64,000 nt of DNA, taken from NCBI GenBank assembly GCA_964615935.1, contig CAZTTG010000013.1:1-64000 (forward strand), given 5' to 3'. The translations under genes and the position numbers were made by a program. Numbering within the stretch: the stretch's first letter is position 1; every line of letters starts with the position of its first letter. The notes beneath the pieces were generated by a model. That model was given only the letters and a program-made list of their open reading frames with translations. It searched no databases and was not told where the DNA came from. Source of the stretch: CAZTTG01 sp964615935 (GTDB lineage: Bacteria > Planctomycetota > UBA1135 > GCA-002686595). Positions 8,733 through 17,627 of the stretch are shown piece by piece.

Positions 8733-9296
8733 TCAGGGCGTGACGTTCCCCAGGCCGGTCTCCCAGCCGAGCTCGACGTTCACGAAGGCCTCGAGGGTGC
8801 CCGAGCCCCCCGGCAGCGCCGGATCGCTGACGGGCACCGGCACACTCAGGGAACCCCCGATGGGCTCCAGAATCACCGGATAGCCCACCGCGAAGCTGTG
8901 GACGTTGTCGTGGATGTCGTAGATCACCTCGATCTGGGCCGGGTCGATGCCGACGTCCTGGGTGATGCGCGGGTCGTTCAGCCGGAAGGCGACCAGCGAG
9001 GACGTGTCGGCGGTGTCGGCCGAGCCGTCGGCGTCGGTGTCCAGGACGAGCTGGGTCCACTCGTCCCGCACCGCCAGGGGGAAGATCTTGGCCAGCTTCT
9101 TGGCCACCTTGCGGCGCACCAGCGTCCGGCTGCCGGCCGCGAGCTGGTGGAAGTGCTGGTTGTCGTTCGACCCACCCACCGGGAAGCGGTAGATGAGCCG
9201 CAGCCGCGCGGACACCAGCTCCTCCCCCTCAGCGTTGACGCTACGCTTCTTGGCCTTGGTCTTCTTGCCCGCGCGGGGCCGGATGATCTTTTCCAT
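8733..9296 (-). CDS. orphan protein overlapping the kinase gene end
   Basis: A 187-residue protein of unknown function. It begins with a very basic stretch (RPRAGKKTKAKKRS) and has no signal peptide; the rest is a mixed beta-rich domain with acidic loops such as DTDADGSADTADT that resemble a calcium-binding or dockerin-like loop. The ATG at 9296 has a GGAG four bases upstream and lies 56 bases inside the 3' end of the Ser/Thr kinase gene, in another frame. The basic N-terminus could be a nucleic-acid or membrane contact. Coupling to the kinase suggests it may be a substrate or partner, which is inference only. Confidence 0.6.
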   Translation of the reverse strand: MEKIIRPRAGKKTKAKKRSVNAEGEELVSARLRLIYRFPVGGSNDNQHFHQLAAGSRTLVRRKVAKKLAKIFPLAVRDEWTQLVLDTDADGSADTADTSSLVAFRLNDPRITQDVGIDPAQIEVIYDIHDNVHSFAVGYPVILEPIGGSLSVPVPVSDPALPGGSGTLEAFVNVELGWETGLGNVTP

Positions 9297-11451
9297 GTGA
9301 CTCCTCGATGTTGCTCGCCGCGCTCCTGGCGCAGCGGAATCCGATGGTGTTCGTGAGGGCGTCGCCGAGCACGCCGTCGCCGGAGACCCCCACGACCGGC
9401 AGATCGTCCCAGGCCTCGTCCCAGTTCTCCCTCCAGTCTCCGGGCCACAGGTGGGCCGGGCGATGGCCGGTGGCCAGGACGAAGGTCCGGTACTGCGCGT
9501 TGCTGACCTCCCGCTCGTCCACGAAGAAGAGCGGCAGCGCGTCGTCGCGCTCGGCGTAGAGCTCCCAGTCGGTGCCGGGGATGCCGAAGCGGAAGGGCCC
9601 GGCCTCGATCGGGACCATGCCCTCGAGGGCCTCCTCGTCCGACCGGACCACGGCCTCCAGCCGGTACTCGTGGCGGAGCCGGCCGAGGTGTCGCGTCAGC
9701 TCGGCGAAGCCCCACCCCGGCCTCACCACGGTGACCCGCCAGAGGCCGGCGGTCACCGCCCGGCCCTCGAGGGGCGTGCGTCCGATCGGCTCGGGCTGGC
9801 CGAGCTCGCCGGTGACGGGGTCGATCGCCGTCAGGCTGACCAGGTCACCCTCCCGGTCGGAGCTCACCGCGAGCCGGGGCCGCATCCCCAGGGGGTCGGA
9901 GAGCCTCAGGAGCTCGAGGTCGTCGGGCAGCAGCAGCCTCGCCTCGAGGAAGAGCGCCTGCGCCCTGTACAGAGAGAGGTCCGAGCCGTCCTGCGTGGCC
10001 TGGTCGCAGAGCAGGAGGCCCTCGACCTTGCGGGCGCGGCCCAGCTCGCCGAGGGCCACCTCCATGCGCAGGACCAGCTCGCGATCGGCGCGGTCCAGGC
10101 GCGAGAGCCCGGGCATCAGGCGATCCAGGGCCTCGCGCGCGCCGACCAGGGCCGCGAGCTCGACCTCCTCCAGCTCCTCCTCCGCGGCCAGCTCTCGCAG
10201 GGGCGCCATCTGCTCGGCCAGGGCGCGGCGCCGGGCGCTGCGGTCGGCGAAGAGCAGCACGACCAGGAGCGCCACGAGGCCGACGGCGCTGGCGATGCCC
10301 ACCGCCCGGTGTCGCGCCAGCAGCCGGCCCACCCGCGAGGCGATGGAGGGCGGCTGGGCCCGGATCGCCTCGTGGTTGAGGAAGCGGCGCAGGTCGGCGG
10401 CCAGCTCGGCGGCCGAGGCGTAGCGGGCGTCGGGGCTCTTCTCCATCGCCTTGTGGCAGATGATCTCGAGGTCCCGGGGCACGCGCGGCTCGAGCTTGCG
10501 GATGGGCTCGGGGTCGCGGAAGGAGATGGCGAAGAGCACCGCCGCGCCCGACTCTCCCTCGAAGGGGCGGCGCAGGGTGAGCATCTCGTACAGCACCACC
10601 CCCAGCGAGAAGACGTCGGTGCGCGGGTCGACGGGCACGCGCTTGGCGAGCGCCTGCTCGGGGCTCATGTAGTAGGGCGTGCCGGTCATCTCGCCCGGTC
10701 CCGAGAGGCTGGCGTCCCCCAGGTCCTTGGCCAGGCCGAAGTCCACCAGGCGCGGGACGTCCCCCGCGGCGAGCAGCACGTTGTGGGGCTTGACGTCGCG
10801 GTGAATGACGTCGGCCTGGTGGGCGCAGTGCAGGGCGTCGGCCAGGCGGGCGGCGATGCCGGCCGCCCACTCGGCCCAGGCGCCGATCGCGAGGGGAGGC
10901 TCGCCGCCGTGGCGCCCGGCGTCGCGGCGGGAATCCAGCCGCTCGTGCAGGGTGTCGCCCTCAACGAACTCCATCGCGAACCAGTGCGCGCCGTCGGTCT
11001 CGCCCACCGAGAGGACGGGGACGATTCCGGGGTGCACCAGCCGGGCCGCGGCGCGGGACTCGCGGCGGAAGCGCTCGACCTGGCGATCGGTGAGGGTCAG
11101 GCCGGCGGGCAGGACCTTGAGGGCCACGCGCCGGTTCAGCGAGGGCTGGTGGGCGAGATACACCACGCCCATGCCCCCGCGGCCGATCTCGCGGATCAGC
11201 TCGAACTCGCCCAGGGTCTGCCCCTGCACGTCCCGCGGCCCGGGGCGCTCGCGCTCGACGATGCGCTGCACGCACAGGGCGTCCTCGCACTCCTGGCGCA
11301 GCCGGTCGCGCAGCTCGGGAGGGTGGCGCTCCAGGAAGGCCTCCAGCCCGGGCGCCTCGGGCTCCTCCTGGTCCACGAGGAACTCCAGAACGAGGTGGGA
11401 GAGGTCGCCGGGCGCGGCGGGATCCGGGGGAAGGGCGGGCGGGTCGGCCAC
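9241..11451 (-). CDS. Ser/Thr protein kinase with trimmed SUMF1-like domain
   Basis: A 736-residue Hanks-type kinase. The Gly loop GRGGMGVVY is at 90-98, the ATP Lys at 112, the catalytic HRDVKPHN at 217-224, DFG at 237-239 and MSPEQ at 262-266. One membrane helix at about 384-402 is followed by a helical region and a PEGA-like segment around 535-600. Residues 611-708 start like a formylglycine-generating-enzyme/SUMF1 domain (MVPIEAGPFRFG, EVSNAQY) and end like one (NTIGFRCAR), but the middle, where family members carry RLPTEAEWE and the WEW region, is missing around residues 690-694. About 28 residues after GFRCAR look like read-through into the next gene. It is probably a membrane sensor kinase. 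Confidence 0.88.
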   Translation of the reverse strand: MADPPALPPDPAAPGDLSHLVLEFLVDQEEPEAPGLEAFLERHPPELRDRLRQECEDALCVQRIVERERPGPRDVQGQTLGEFELIREIGRGGMGVVYLAHQPSLNRRVALKVLPAGLTLTDRQVERFRRESRAAARLVHPGIVPVLSVGETDGAHWFAMEFVEGDTLHERLDSRRDAGRHGGEPPLAIGAWAEWAAGIAARLADALHCAHQADVIHRDVKPHNVLLAAGDVPRLVDFGLAKDLGDASLSGPGEMTGTPYYMSPEQALAKRVPVDPRTDVFSLGVVLYEMLTLRRPFEGESGAAVLFAISFRDPEPIRKLEPRVPRDLEIICHKAMEKSPDARYASAAELAADLRRFLNHEAIRAQPPSIASRVGRLLARHRAVGIASAVGLVALLVVLLFADRSARRRALAEQMAPLRELAAEEELEEVELAALVGAREALDRLMPGLSRLDRADRELVLRMEVALGELGRARKVEGLLLCDQATQDGSDLSLYRAQALFLEARLLLPDDLELLRLSDPLGMRPRLAVSSDREGDLVSLTAIDPVTGELGQPEPIGRTPLEGRAVTAGLWRVTVVRPGWGFAELTRHLGRLRHEYRLEAVVRSDEEALEGMVPIEAGPFRFGIPGTDWELYAERDDALPLFFVDEREVSNAQYRTFVLATGHRPAHLWPGDWRENWDEAWDDLPVVGVSGDGVLGDALTNTIGFRCARSAASNIEESHGKDHPAPRGQEDQGQEA

Positions 11452-11546
11452 GGCGGCCCCCAGCCTACCGGCGGGCCCGCCCGTGGCAATCGCCCACCTC
11501 CGGAGCCGCAGCAGCCGGGCCGAAACCCGGCCGGGCCGCTCCTCGG

Positions 11547-14500
11547 CTACTTCACCCTGAGCTTCAGCTTGCGCTCGCCCTGCCCCGGGCTCAGGGACAC
11601 CGGCTTGCTGGCGCTCCGGCCGTCGGCGGTCCGGGCGGTCACCTTGTAAGTGCCCGGCGGCAGGGGGCCGATGCGCTCCAGGGCCATGTCCAGCCCGCTG
11701 CCCTGGGCCGCCATGAGGTCGGCCAGGGAGTACATGCCGTTGACCTGGCGGCCGTGCTCGTCGATCACCTCGAGCGAGGCCTGGACCCGGTTCCCCGAGC
11801 GGTCGGTCAGGTCCACCAGGAGCAGCGTGCCCTCGTCCAGGGTCAGCTGCACCTCGGTGGTGTCGCGCTCGCGGATCTGCACGCTGGCCTCGGCCTGGGT
11901 GGTCAGGGCGGTGGTGCGCGCGCAGACCGTGTAGCGGCCCGGGGCGAGCCCGCTGTAGCTGAAGCCCCCGGATCCGTCGGTCACGGTCATGGAGAGCCGC
12001 TCCAGCACGATGCCGCCCTCGTCGCGCACGAAGATGGCGGCGCCGGCGACGGGCTGGCCGCCCGCACCGGTCACCGTTCCGCTCAGGATCCCGGGCTCGT
12101 GCAGGCGGAAGTCGACGTTCCGGATCCAGCTGCCCTCCTCGACCACCACGCCGTGCCGGACCTGGCGTCCCAGGGTGTCCTTGCCGGTGCCGCCGAAGAG
12201 GCCGCCGAAGAGGACTCCGCCGGCCGCCACGGCGTAGGTGCCGGGCCGCAGCCAGTCCAGCTCGTAGCGCCCCGCCTCGTCGGCGCTGACCTCCGCGTAC
12301 TGGCCCCCGAACAGGGTCCCGCTGCGGATGGCTCCCTCCGCCGTGATGGTGGCCCGGGCGCCGCCGGCGGGCTCGCCCCCGGGCCCGATGATGCGCCCGC
12401 TGATGCGGCCCGTGGGCAGCTCGAAGTCGAGGCGCACCTCCTCCTCGTCCTCGGGGATCTGCCGGTTGTACTCCACGCTCTGCTGGGCGCCCACGTCCTG
12501 CAGCTTGCCGATGGCCACGTAGTACTCGCCGGGCTCGGCCAGGATCTGCTCGTAGCGGCCCTCCTCGTCGGTGCCGCCCATGCGCATGGAGTCCATCCCC
12601 CCGCCCTCGGTCCTCATGAACTGCATGTAGACCCCGGCGGCCGGCTCGCCGGCCAGGGTGACCCGGCCGTGGACCCGCACCGGGTTGGCCGGGGGCGCGC
12701 CCAGCAGCACGTGGGTCTCCTCGCCCTCCTTCAGCTCGACGAAGGTGAACTTCATGCTCTCCATGAGGCCGGTCAGGTCGAGCTCGCCGTCGGCCATGCC
12801 CCCCGAGCCGCCCAGCATGGCGATCACCTGGTAGTTGCCGGGGGTGAGGTGGGTGAACTCGAAGAATCCCGCGGAGTCGGTGCGCGATCCCTGCTGCCCG
12901 CCGCCGACCGGGTTGGTGGGGATCTGGGCGATGACCATGACCCCGACCGCCGGCTCGCCCTCGGCGTCGAAGACCTCGCCGGTCAGGGTGGCGCCCGTGC
13001 GCAGGGTGAAGACCTGGTCCCGGATCACCTGGCCCGGCTCCAGCGCGAAGGAGCGGGTCTCGCTGTCCGCCAGGCCGTCGGCGGAGGCCACCAGCTCCAC
13101 CGAGCCGGGAGTCAGGCCCTCGAGCTCGAAGGCGCCCTCGGCGTCGGTCCCGGCCGACGGCAGGGACTCCCTCCCGTCGGTGAGCCGCGAGATGTCCTCC
13201 AGACCGAGGTGGAGGGTTACCCGGGCGCCCTCGACGGGCTGGCCCTCGGGGTCCAGCACCGAGCCGCTGATCCCGGCCGCGGGCACCAGCGCGATCACCA
13301 CCGGGGGAGCTCCATCGGGCTCGGGCACCTCGACGCGCACGGGCTCCGGACGGCCGAAGCCCTCCGCGGTGGCCAGCACCTCCCAGGTGCCCTCCCAGAC
13401 CCCCTCCACGCGGAAGAGGCCCTGGGGGTCCTCGATCCTCTCGTGCCGGGTCTCGGAAGGGATCATCCCCGCCAGGGGCCCGCCGCCTTCCACCCGGAGC
13501 CGGGCGATCACGGAGAAGGAGGACACCGGCACCCCGTCGTGGTCGATCACCCGGCCGCGGATCGAGTCCGGCTCCCGGAGCACCAGCTCCAGATCCTCGG
13601 TGTCCGGCGGGACGTGGTCCAGGCGCGCGACGCCGCGTCGCGGCGCGTAGCCCAGGGCCTCGAGCCGGCGCACCTCCTCGCCGCTCAGCTCCACCGACTC
13701 TCCGGAGCGCTCCTCCGCCGTCGGCTCATCGACGCCCACGAGCCCGACCGCGCCCACCTGCATCTGGGGCACCTGCGGGGCCGTGGTCTCGACGCGCAGG
13801 CCGGCCACGACGGTGAACGGGCCCAGCCCCAGGCCGGTGACCTCGAAGCGTCCCTCCGCGTCGGTCTGGCCCTTGCCCTCGGCGCCGCGCATGGCGTTCA
13901 GGCCCCCCATGCCCCCGATCTGCGAGAGGTCGAAGCTCACCTTCACCTCGGCGCCCTCCACCGGCTTCCCGTCCTCCCACGTGACGCGGCCCGAGATCCG
14001 GCCTCCTCGCGAGAGCTCGAGGTGCTGGCCCGAGAGGGTCTCGCCCTCGGCCAGCTCGGCGTCGGTGCTGGCGTCCAGGTAGCCCTCGCGCTCGGCGCGC
14101 AGGGTCAACCGGCCGGTCGCCACCGCCTTCAGGGTGAAGCTGCCGTCCTCGGCCGATCGGGCCGACCGCACCTTCCGGCCGCCCACCCCCATGAACAGCG
14201 GGTTCAGCTCGGCCACGACCTCGGCCCCCGCGACCGGATCGCCGGCGTCGTCCCGGACGACTCCCAGGATGCGTCCGCCGCCCACGAGCTCGATGGTCAG
14301 GGCGCGGCTCGCGCCCGGCCCCAGGTCGAGCAGGGGGCTGACCCAGGCCGCGAGGCGATCGGGCACGACCTCCATCTTCCAGGCGGAGTGGGGCCGGACG
14401 GCCCGGAGCTCGAAGCTCAGGTCCTCGCGCAGCCGCGCGCGGGCCGCGAGGAGGCGGTCTCTGCCGCTGCCGCCGATGTAGGAGGTCTCGTCGGGCCGCA

Positions 14501-15170
14501 GCTTGATGCGCAGCCGCCCCGGGGAGGCGTCCTCGGGATCGACCCCGGGGGGAACGGTGACGAGGCCGTGGATCCAGGCCCCCAGCTCCAGCGCGACGGG
14601 CGCGGGGATCTCGAAGGCGGACCCGTCGCTCAGGTCCAGCTCGATGGGCTCGGAGGTGAAGGCGTAGCGCCCGCGGACCGCCACCCAGCCGCGCTCGAGG
14701 CCGGCCGGGAAGGGCACCCTGAATCCGCCCAGGGCGTCCACCGGCGCGCGGCCGAGGATCTCCTCGCGCTCGTCCTCCTCCCCGTCGTCGAGCCAGCCCC
14801 CCAGCACGTTCATGGCCGGGGCCTCTCCCAGGGAGTAGGCGAAGAGCTCCTCGTCGTCGGGCAGGTCGGCGGGAAGCTGCACGACGCCCTCGATCCAGTC
14901 CGGATTCGCGGCCCGGACCTCCTCGATGCTGGCCCGGGAGGACTCGGCGACCTCGGGTCCGGCCGCCTCCGCCGAAGAGGGGGGCTCGGCCTCGCCCGGG
15001 AGCTCCGCCAGCTCCTCCGGCCCGGAATCCCCGGCCACGGCGGCGGGCGCCTCCGGCCCCGCGTCGGCCGTGTCGGGCGCGTCCCCGCTCCGACCCAGCA
15101 GGAGCCAGGCCGTGATGCCCAGGCTCAGAACGAGGACGAAACCCAGCGCGGGGAGGAGGTTCTTCATCAT
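11547..15170 (-). CDS. giant carboxypeptidase-regulatory-like surface protein
   Basis: A 1207-residue protein with an N-terminal membrane anchor (residues about 5-26, a single uncleaved-looking helix) and an acidic Ala/Glu/Pro linker to about residue 75. At least eight beta-sandwich repeats of the CarboxypepD_reg/transthyretin-like type follow, each opening with a pattern like G.I.G.V.D..G.PV.GA.V (for example ISGRVTWEDGKPVEGAEV and LSGTVTGAGGQPVAGA). These domains are structural and often bind carbohydrate or protein; no enzymatic domain is seen. The gene stands alone, divergent from the methylmalonyl-CoA mutase operon. Expected location is the outer face of the inner membrane or the cell surface. 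The second codon is also ATG. Confidence 0.8.
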   Translation of the reverse strand: MMKNLLPALGFVLVLSLGITAWLLLGRSGDAPDTADAGPEAPAAVAGDSGPEELAELPGEAEPPSSAEAAGPEVAESSRASIEEVRAANPDWIEGVVQLPADLPDDEELFAYSLGEAPAMNVLGGWLDDGEEDEREEILGRAPVDALGGFRVPFPAGLERGWVAVRGRYAFTSEPIELDLSDGSAFEIPAPVALELGAWIHGLVTVPPGVDPEDASPGRLRIKLRPDETSYIGGSGRDRLLAARARLREDLSFELRAVRPHSAWKMEVVPDRLAAWVSPLLDLGPGASRALTIELVGGGRILGVVRDDAGDPVAGAEVVAELNPLFMGVGGRKVRSARSAEDGSFTLKAVATGRLTLRAEREGYLDASTDAELAEGETLSGQHLELSRGGRISGRVTWEDGKPVEGAEVKVSFDLSQIGGMGGLNAMRGAEGKGQTDAEGRFEVTGLGLGPFTVVAGLRVETTAPQVPQMQVGAVGLVGVDEPTAEERSGESVELSGEEVRRLEALGYAPRRGVARLDHVPPDTEDLELVLREPDSIRGRVIDHDGVPVSSFSVIARLRVEGGGPLAGMIPSETRHERIEDPQGLFRVEGVWEGTWEVLATAEGFGRPEPVRVEVPEPDGAPPVVIALVPAAGISGSVLDPEGQPVEGARVTLHLGLEDISRLTDGRESLPSAGTDAEGAFELEGLTPGSVELVASADGLADSETRSFALEPGQVIRDQVFTLRTGATLTGEVFDAEGEPAVGVMVIAQIPTNPVGGGQQGSRTDSAGFFEFTHLTPGNYQVIAMLGGSGGMADGELDLTGLMESMKFTFVELKEGEETHVLLGAPPANPVRVHGRVTLAGEPAAGVYMQFMRTEGGGMDSMRMGGTDEEGRYEQILAEPGEYYVAIGKLQDVGAQQSVEYNRQIPEDEEEVRLDFELPTGRISGRIIGPGGEPAGGARATITAEGAIRSGTLFGGQYAEVSADEAGRYELDWLRPGTYAVAAGGVLFGGLFGGTGKDTLGRQVRHGVVVEEGSWIRNVDFRLHEPGILSGTVTGAGGQPVAGAAIFVRDEGGIVLERLSMTVTDGSGGFSYSGLAPGRYTVCARTTALTTQAEASVQIRERDTTEVQLTLDEGTLLLVDLTDRSGNRVQASLEVIDEHGRQVNGMYSLADLMAAQGSGLDMALERIGPLPPGTYKVTARTADGRSASKPVSLSPGQGERKLKLRVK

Positions 15171-15340
15171 GCGAATGCCTCGCTCGAGCGGATCCGGGGC
15201 GGACCGGCGGTCGGGACCGAAACGGGCCCCCTACATCGTGGCGGCCGGATCATTCGGGTTCTTCGTCATTCCCCGGAGATTCCTTTCACGGGGAGCGCTC
15301 GGCTCCCGCGGCCTCCCGCGGGCGGCCGCGGCCCCGGCGA

Positions 15341-15370
15341 TTGTCAATCCGCGCTCTCGCCGCCTAGAAT
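15341..15370 (+). promoter_or_regulatory. sigma70-type promoter of the mutase operon
   Basis: TTGTCA at 15341-15346 and TAGAAT at 15365-15370 are separated by 18 bases. Both hexamers match the housekeeping consensus well (4 of 6 each). The predicted start of transcription near 15377 leaves a leader of about 40 bases before the ATG at 15417. It lies in the 246-base gap between divergent genes. Confidence 0.6.
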
Positions 15371-15416
15371 CCCCACCCTCTGTCCCCGCCGCCCCACCCC
15401 GCCGGAATCCCGCCCG

Positions 15417-17084
15417 ATGAACCCGAAGCCCGCCCAGAGCCAGCCGGCCCGGGGACCCGATCCCGGCCCCAGCGCGGCCTGGAAGGAGCGCACCTGGCGC
15501 CCGGCGGTGGAGGGGCGAGCCGAGCGGCGCCCGGCCTTCGAGACGCCCTCGGGGATCGACTGCGAGCCCCTCTACGGCGACGCCCCCGACGGGGGCTGGC
15601 CCGGAGAGTTCCCCTTCACCCGCGGGGTGCGGCCGACCATGTACCGCGGGCGCCTGTGGACCATGCGCCAGTACGCGGGCTTCTCCAGCGCGCGGGACAC
15701 GAACCGGCGCTTCCGGATGCTGCTGGAGGGAGGGCAGAGCGGGCTGTCGGTGGCCTTCGACCTGCCCACCCAGCTCGGGTACGACTCGGACCACCCCCTG
15801 GCCGAGCCCGAGGTGGGGTTGGTGGGTGTGCCGGTCAACAGCCTGCGCGACATGGAGGCGCTGCTCGAGGGGATCCCCCTGGGCGAGGTCTCCACCTCCA
15901 TGACCATCAACGCCACGGCCGCGATCCTGCTCTCGATGTACGTCGCGCTGGCGCGGCGCCAGGGGGTGGCGCCCGAGCGGATCCGCGGCACGGTCCAGAA
16001 CGACATCCTCAAGGAGTACGCGGCGCGCGGCAACTACCGCTTCCCGGTGGGGCCCTCCATGCGGCTGACCACCGACCTCATGGCCTTCTGCGCGCGCGAG
16101 GCGCCCGCCTGGAACACCATCTCGATCTCGGGCTACCACATCCGTGAGGCCGGCTCCACCGCCGTGCAGGAGGTGGCCTTCACCCTGTCCAACGGCCGCG
16201 CCTACGCCAGGGCGGCGGTCGATGCCGGGCTGGACGTGGACTCCTTCGGGCCGCGCCTGTCCTTCTTCTTCAACGCCCACAACCACCTCTTCGAGGAGGT
16301 GGCCAAGTTCCGCGCCGCGCGGCGCATGTGGGCGCGCATGATGCGCGAGGAGTTCGGGGCCCGGCGCGAGGCGAGCTGGATGATGCGCTTCCACACCCAG
16401 ACCGCGGGCTCGATGCTCACCAGCCAGCAGCCGGACAACAACGTGGTGCGGGTGACCCTGCAGGCCCTGGCGGCGATCCTGGGCGGCACCCAGTCGCTGC
16501 ACACCAACTCGCGCGACGAGGCCCTGGGCCTGCCGACCGAGGACTCCGCCCGCCTGGCCCTGCGCACCCAGCAGGTCCTGGCCCACGAGTCGGGGGTGGC
16601 CGAGGTGATCGACCCCCTCGGCGGCTCGCCCTACGTGGAGGCCCTGACCGACGAGGTCGAGGCCCGCAGCCTGGAGCTCATGGCGCGCGTCGACCAGGAG
16701 GGGGGCGCGGTGGCGGCCATCGAGTCGGGCTTCGTCCAGCGCGAGATCCACCGCAGCGCCATGGCCTGGCAGCGCAGCGTGGAGGCGGACGAGCGGGTGA
16801 TCGTGGGGGTCAACCAGTTCACCGGCGAGGAGGAGCCCCCCGAGGTCTTCCGCCCCAGCCCGGAGGCCCGCGAGCGGGTGCTGGCCGAGCTCGGCCGCGT
16901 GCGCGCCGAGCGCGATCCCGCCCGGGTGGAGGCGACCCTCTCGGGCGTGGCCGAGGCCGCCCGCGGAACGGACAACCTGGTGGAGGCGGTCCTGCCCGCG
17001 GTGGAGGCCTACGCCACCCTGGGCGAGATCTGCGCCGCCCTCGAGCGCGAGTTCGGCAGCTTCGAGCCCCCGGTGGTGGTGTGA
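15417..17084 (+). CDS. methylmalonyl-CoA mutase, large subunit without B12 domain
   Basis: A 555-residue acyl-CoA mutase catalytic subunit. YAGFS at 86-90 keeps the Tyr that separates methylmalonyl- from isobutyryl-CoA mutases; GTVQNDILKE at 191-200 and SISGYHIREAG at 236-246 are family signatures. The roughly 130-residue C-terminal cobalamin-binding domain (DxHxxG) of fused mutases is absent, as in the two-subunit archaeal/actinobacterial type. It interconverts (R)-methylmalonyl-CoA and succinyl-CoA and needs a separate B12 subunit, which is not in this window. The stop overlaps the epimerase start (TGATG). The first ~20 residues are Pro/Ala-rich, and no other start fits the promoter better. 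Confidence 0.92.
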   Translation: MNPKPAQSQPARGPDPGPSAAWKERTWRPAVEGRAERRPAFETPSGIDCEPLYGDAPDGGWPGEFPFTRGVRPTMYRGRLWTMRQYAGFSSARDTNRRFRMLLEGGQSGLSVAFDLPTQLGYDSDHPLAEPEVGLVGVPVNSLRDMEALLEGIPLGEVSTSMTINATAAILLSMYVALARRQGVAPERIRGTVQNDILKEYAARGNYRFPVGPSMRLTTDLMAFCAREAPAWNTISISGYHIREAGSTAVQEVAFTLSNGRAYARAAVDAGLDVDSFGPRLSFFFNAHNHLFEEVAKFRAARRMWARMMREEFGARREASWMMRFHTQTAGSMLTSQQPDNNVVRVTLQALAAILGGTQSLHTNSRDEALGLPTEDSARLALRTQQVLAHESGVAEVIDPLGGSPYVEALTDEVEARSLELMARVDQEGGAVAAIESGFVQREIHRSAMAWQRSVEADERVIVGVNQFTGEEEPPEVFRPSPEARERVLAELGRVRAERDPARVEATLSGVAEAARGTDNLVEAVLPAVEAYATLGEICAALEREFGSFEPPVVV

Positions 17085-17521
17085 TGGACGCCCCCGAAGC
17101 CCTCACGCCCCTGGTCCGAGGCCTGCACCACGTCGCCGTGGCCGTCGAGAGCATCGAGGGGGCCCGCGGGGTGTGGGAGGACGCCCTGGGCCTGGCGGCC
17201 GGCGAGGTGGAGCACGTGCCCGGCCAGAGGGTCAACGTGCTCGTCCTCCACGGCGGCGCCCAGCGCATCGAGCTGGTGGAGCCGGCCTCGCCCGACTCGC
17301 CCGTCTCGGCCTTCCTCGAGCGGCGCGGCCCCGGCCTGCACCACCTCGCCTGGCGCGTCGACGACCTGCAGGGGGCCCTGGACCGGCTGAGCGAGTCCGG
17401 CCTGCGCCTCCTGGATACGAGCCCCCGCGCGGGCGCCCACGGTACCCGCATCGCCTTCCTCCACCCCCAGTCCACGGGGGGGGTCCTGACCGAGCTGATC
17501 GAGGATCCCTCCGCCACCTGA
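17084..17521 (+). CDS. mce: methylmalonyl-CoA epimerase
   Basis: A 145-residue VOC-fold (glyoxalase-like) protein of the usual epimerase length. LHHVAVAVES near the N-terminus and LHHLAWRVDD near residue 87 supply metal-site His residues in the two beta-alpha-beta modules, and a C-terminal VLTELIE carries the expected Glu. It converts (S)- to (R)-methylmalonyl-CoA, linking propionyl-CoA carboxylase to the mutase. The ATG overlaps the mutase stop by one base. The position between mutase and carboxylase genes supports the assignment over other VOC proteins. Confidence 0.9.
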   Translation: MDAPEALTPLVRGLHHVAVAVESIEGARGVWEDALGLAAGEVEHVPGQRVNVLVLHGGAQRIELVEPASPDSPVSAFLERRGPGLHHLAWRVDDLQGALDRLSESGLRLLDTSPRAGAHGTRIAFLHPQSTGGVLTELIEDPSAT

Positions 17522-17627
17522 GTTTCGCCCCCTACCCATCCCCTTCTCCGCCTCAGCGGGCCTCCGTGGCCTTCTCCTCCAGCCCCCCGGACCGGGGTCC
17601 GAAAGAGAGAACCGCGGAGGCGCCGAG

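Noticed and set aside
11754..15416. Upstream part of the long frame that ends in the mutase gene
   Set aside because: It lies opposite the surface protein gene; the mutase starts at 15417 after the promoter.
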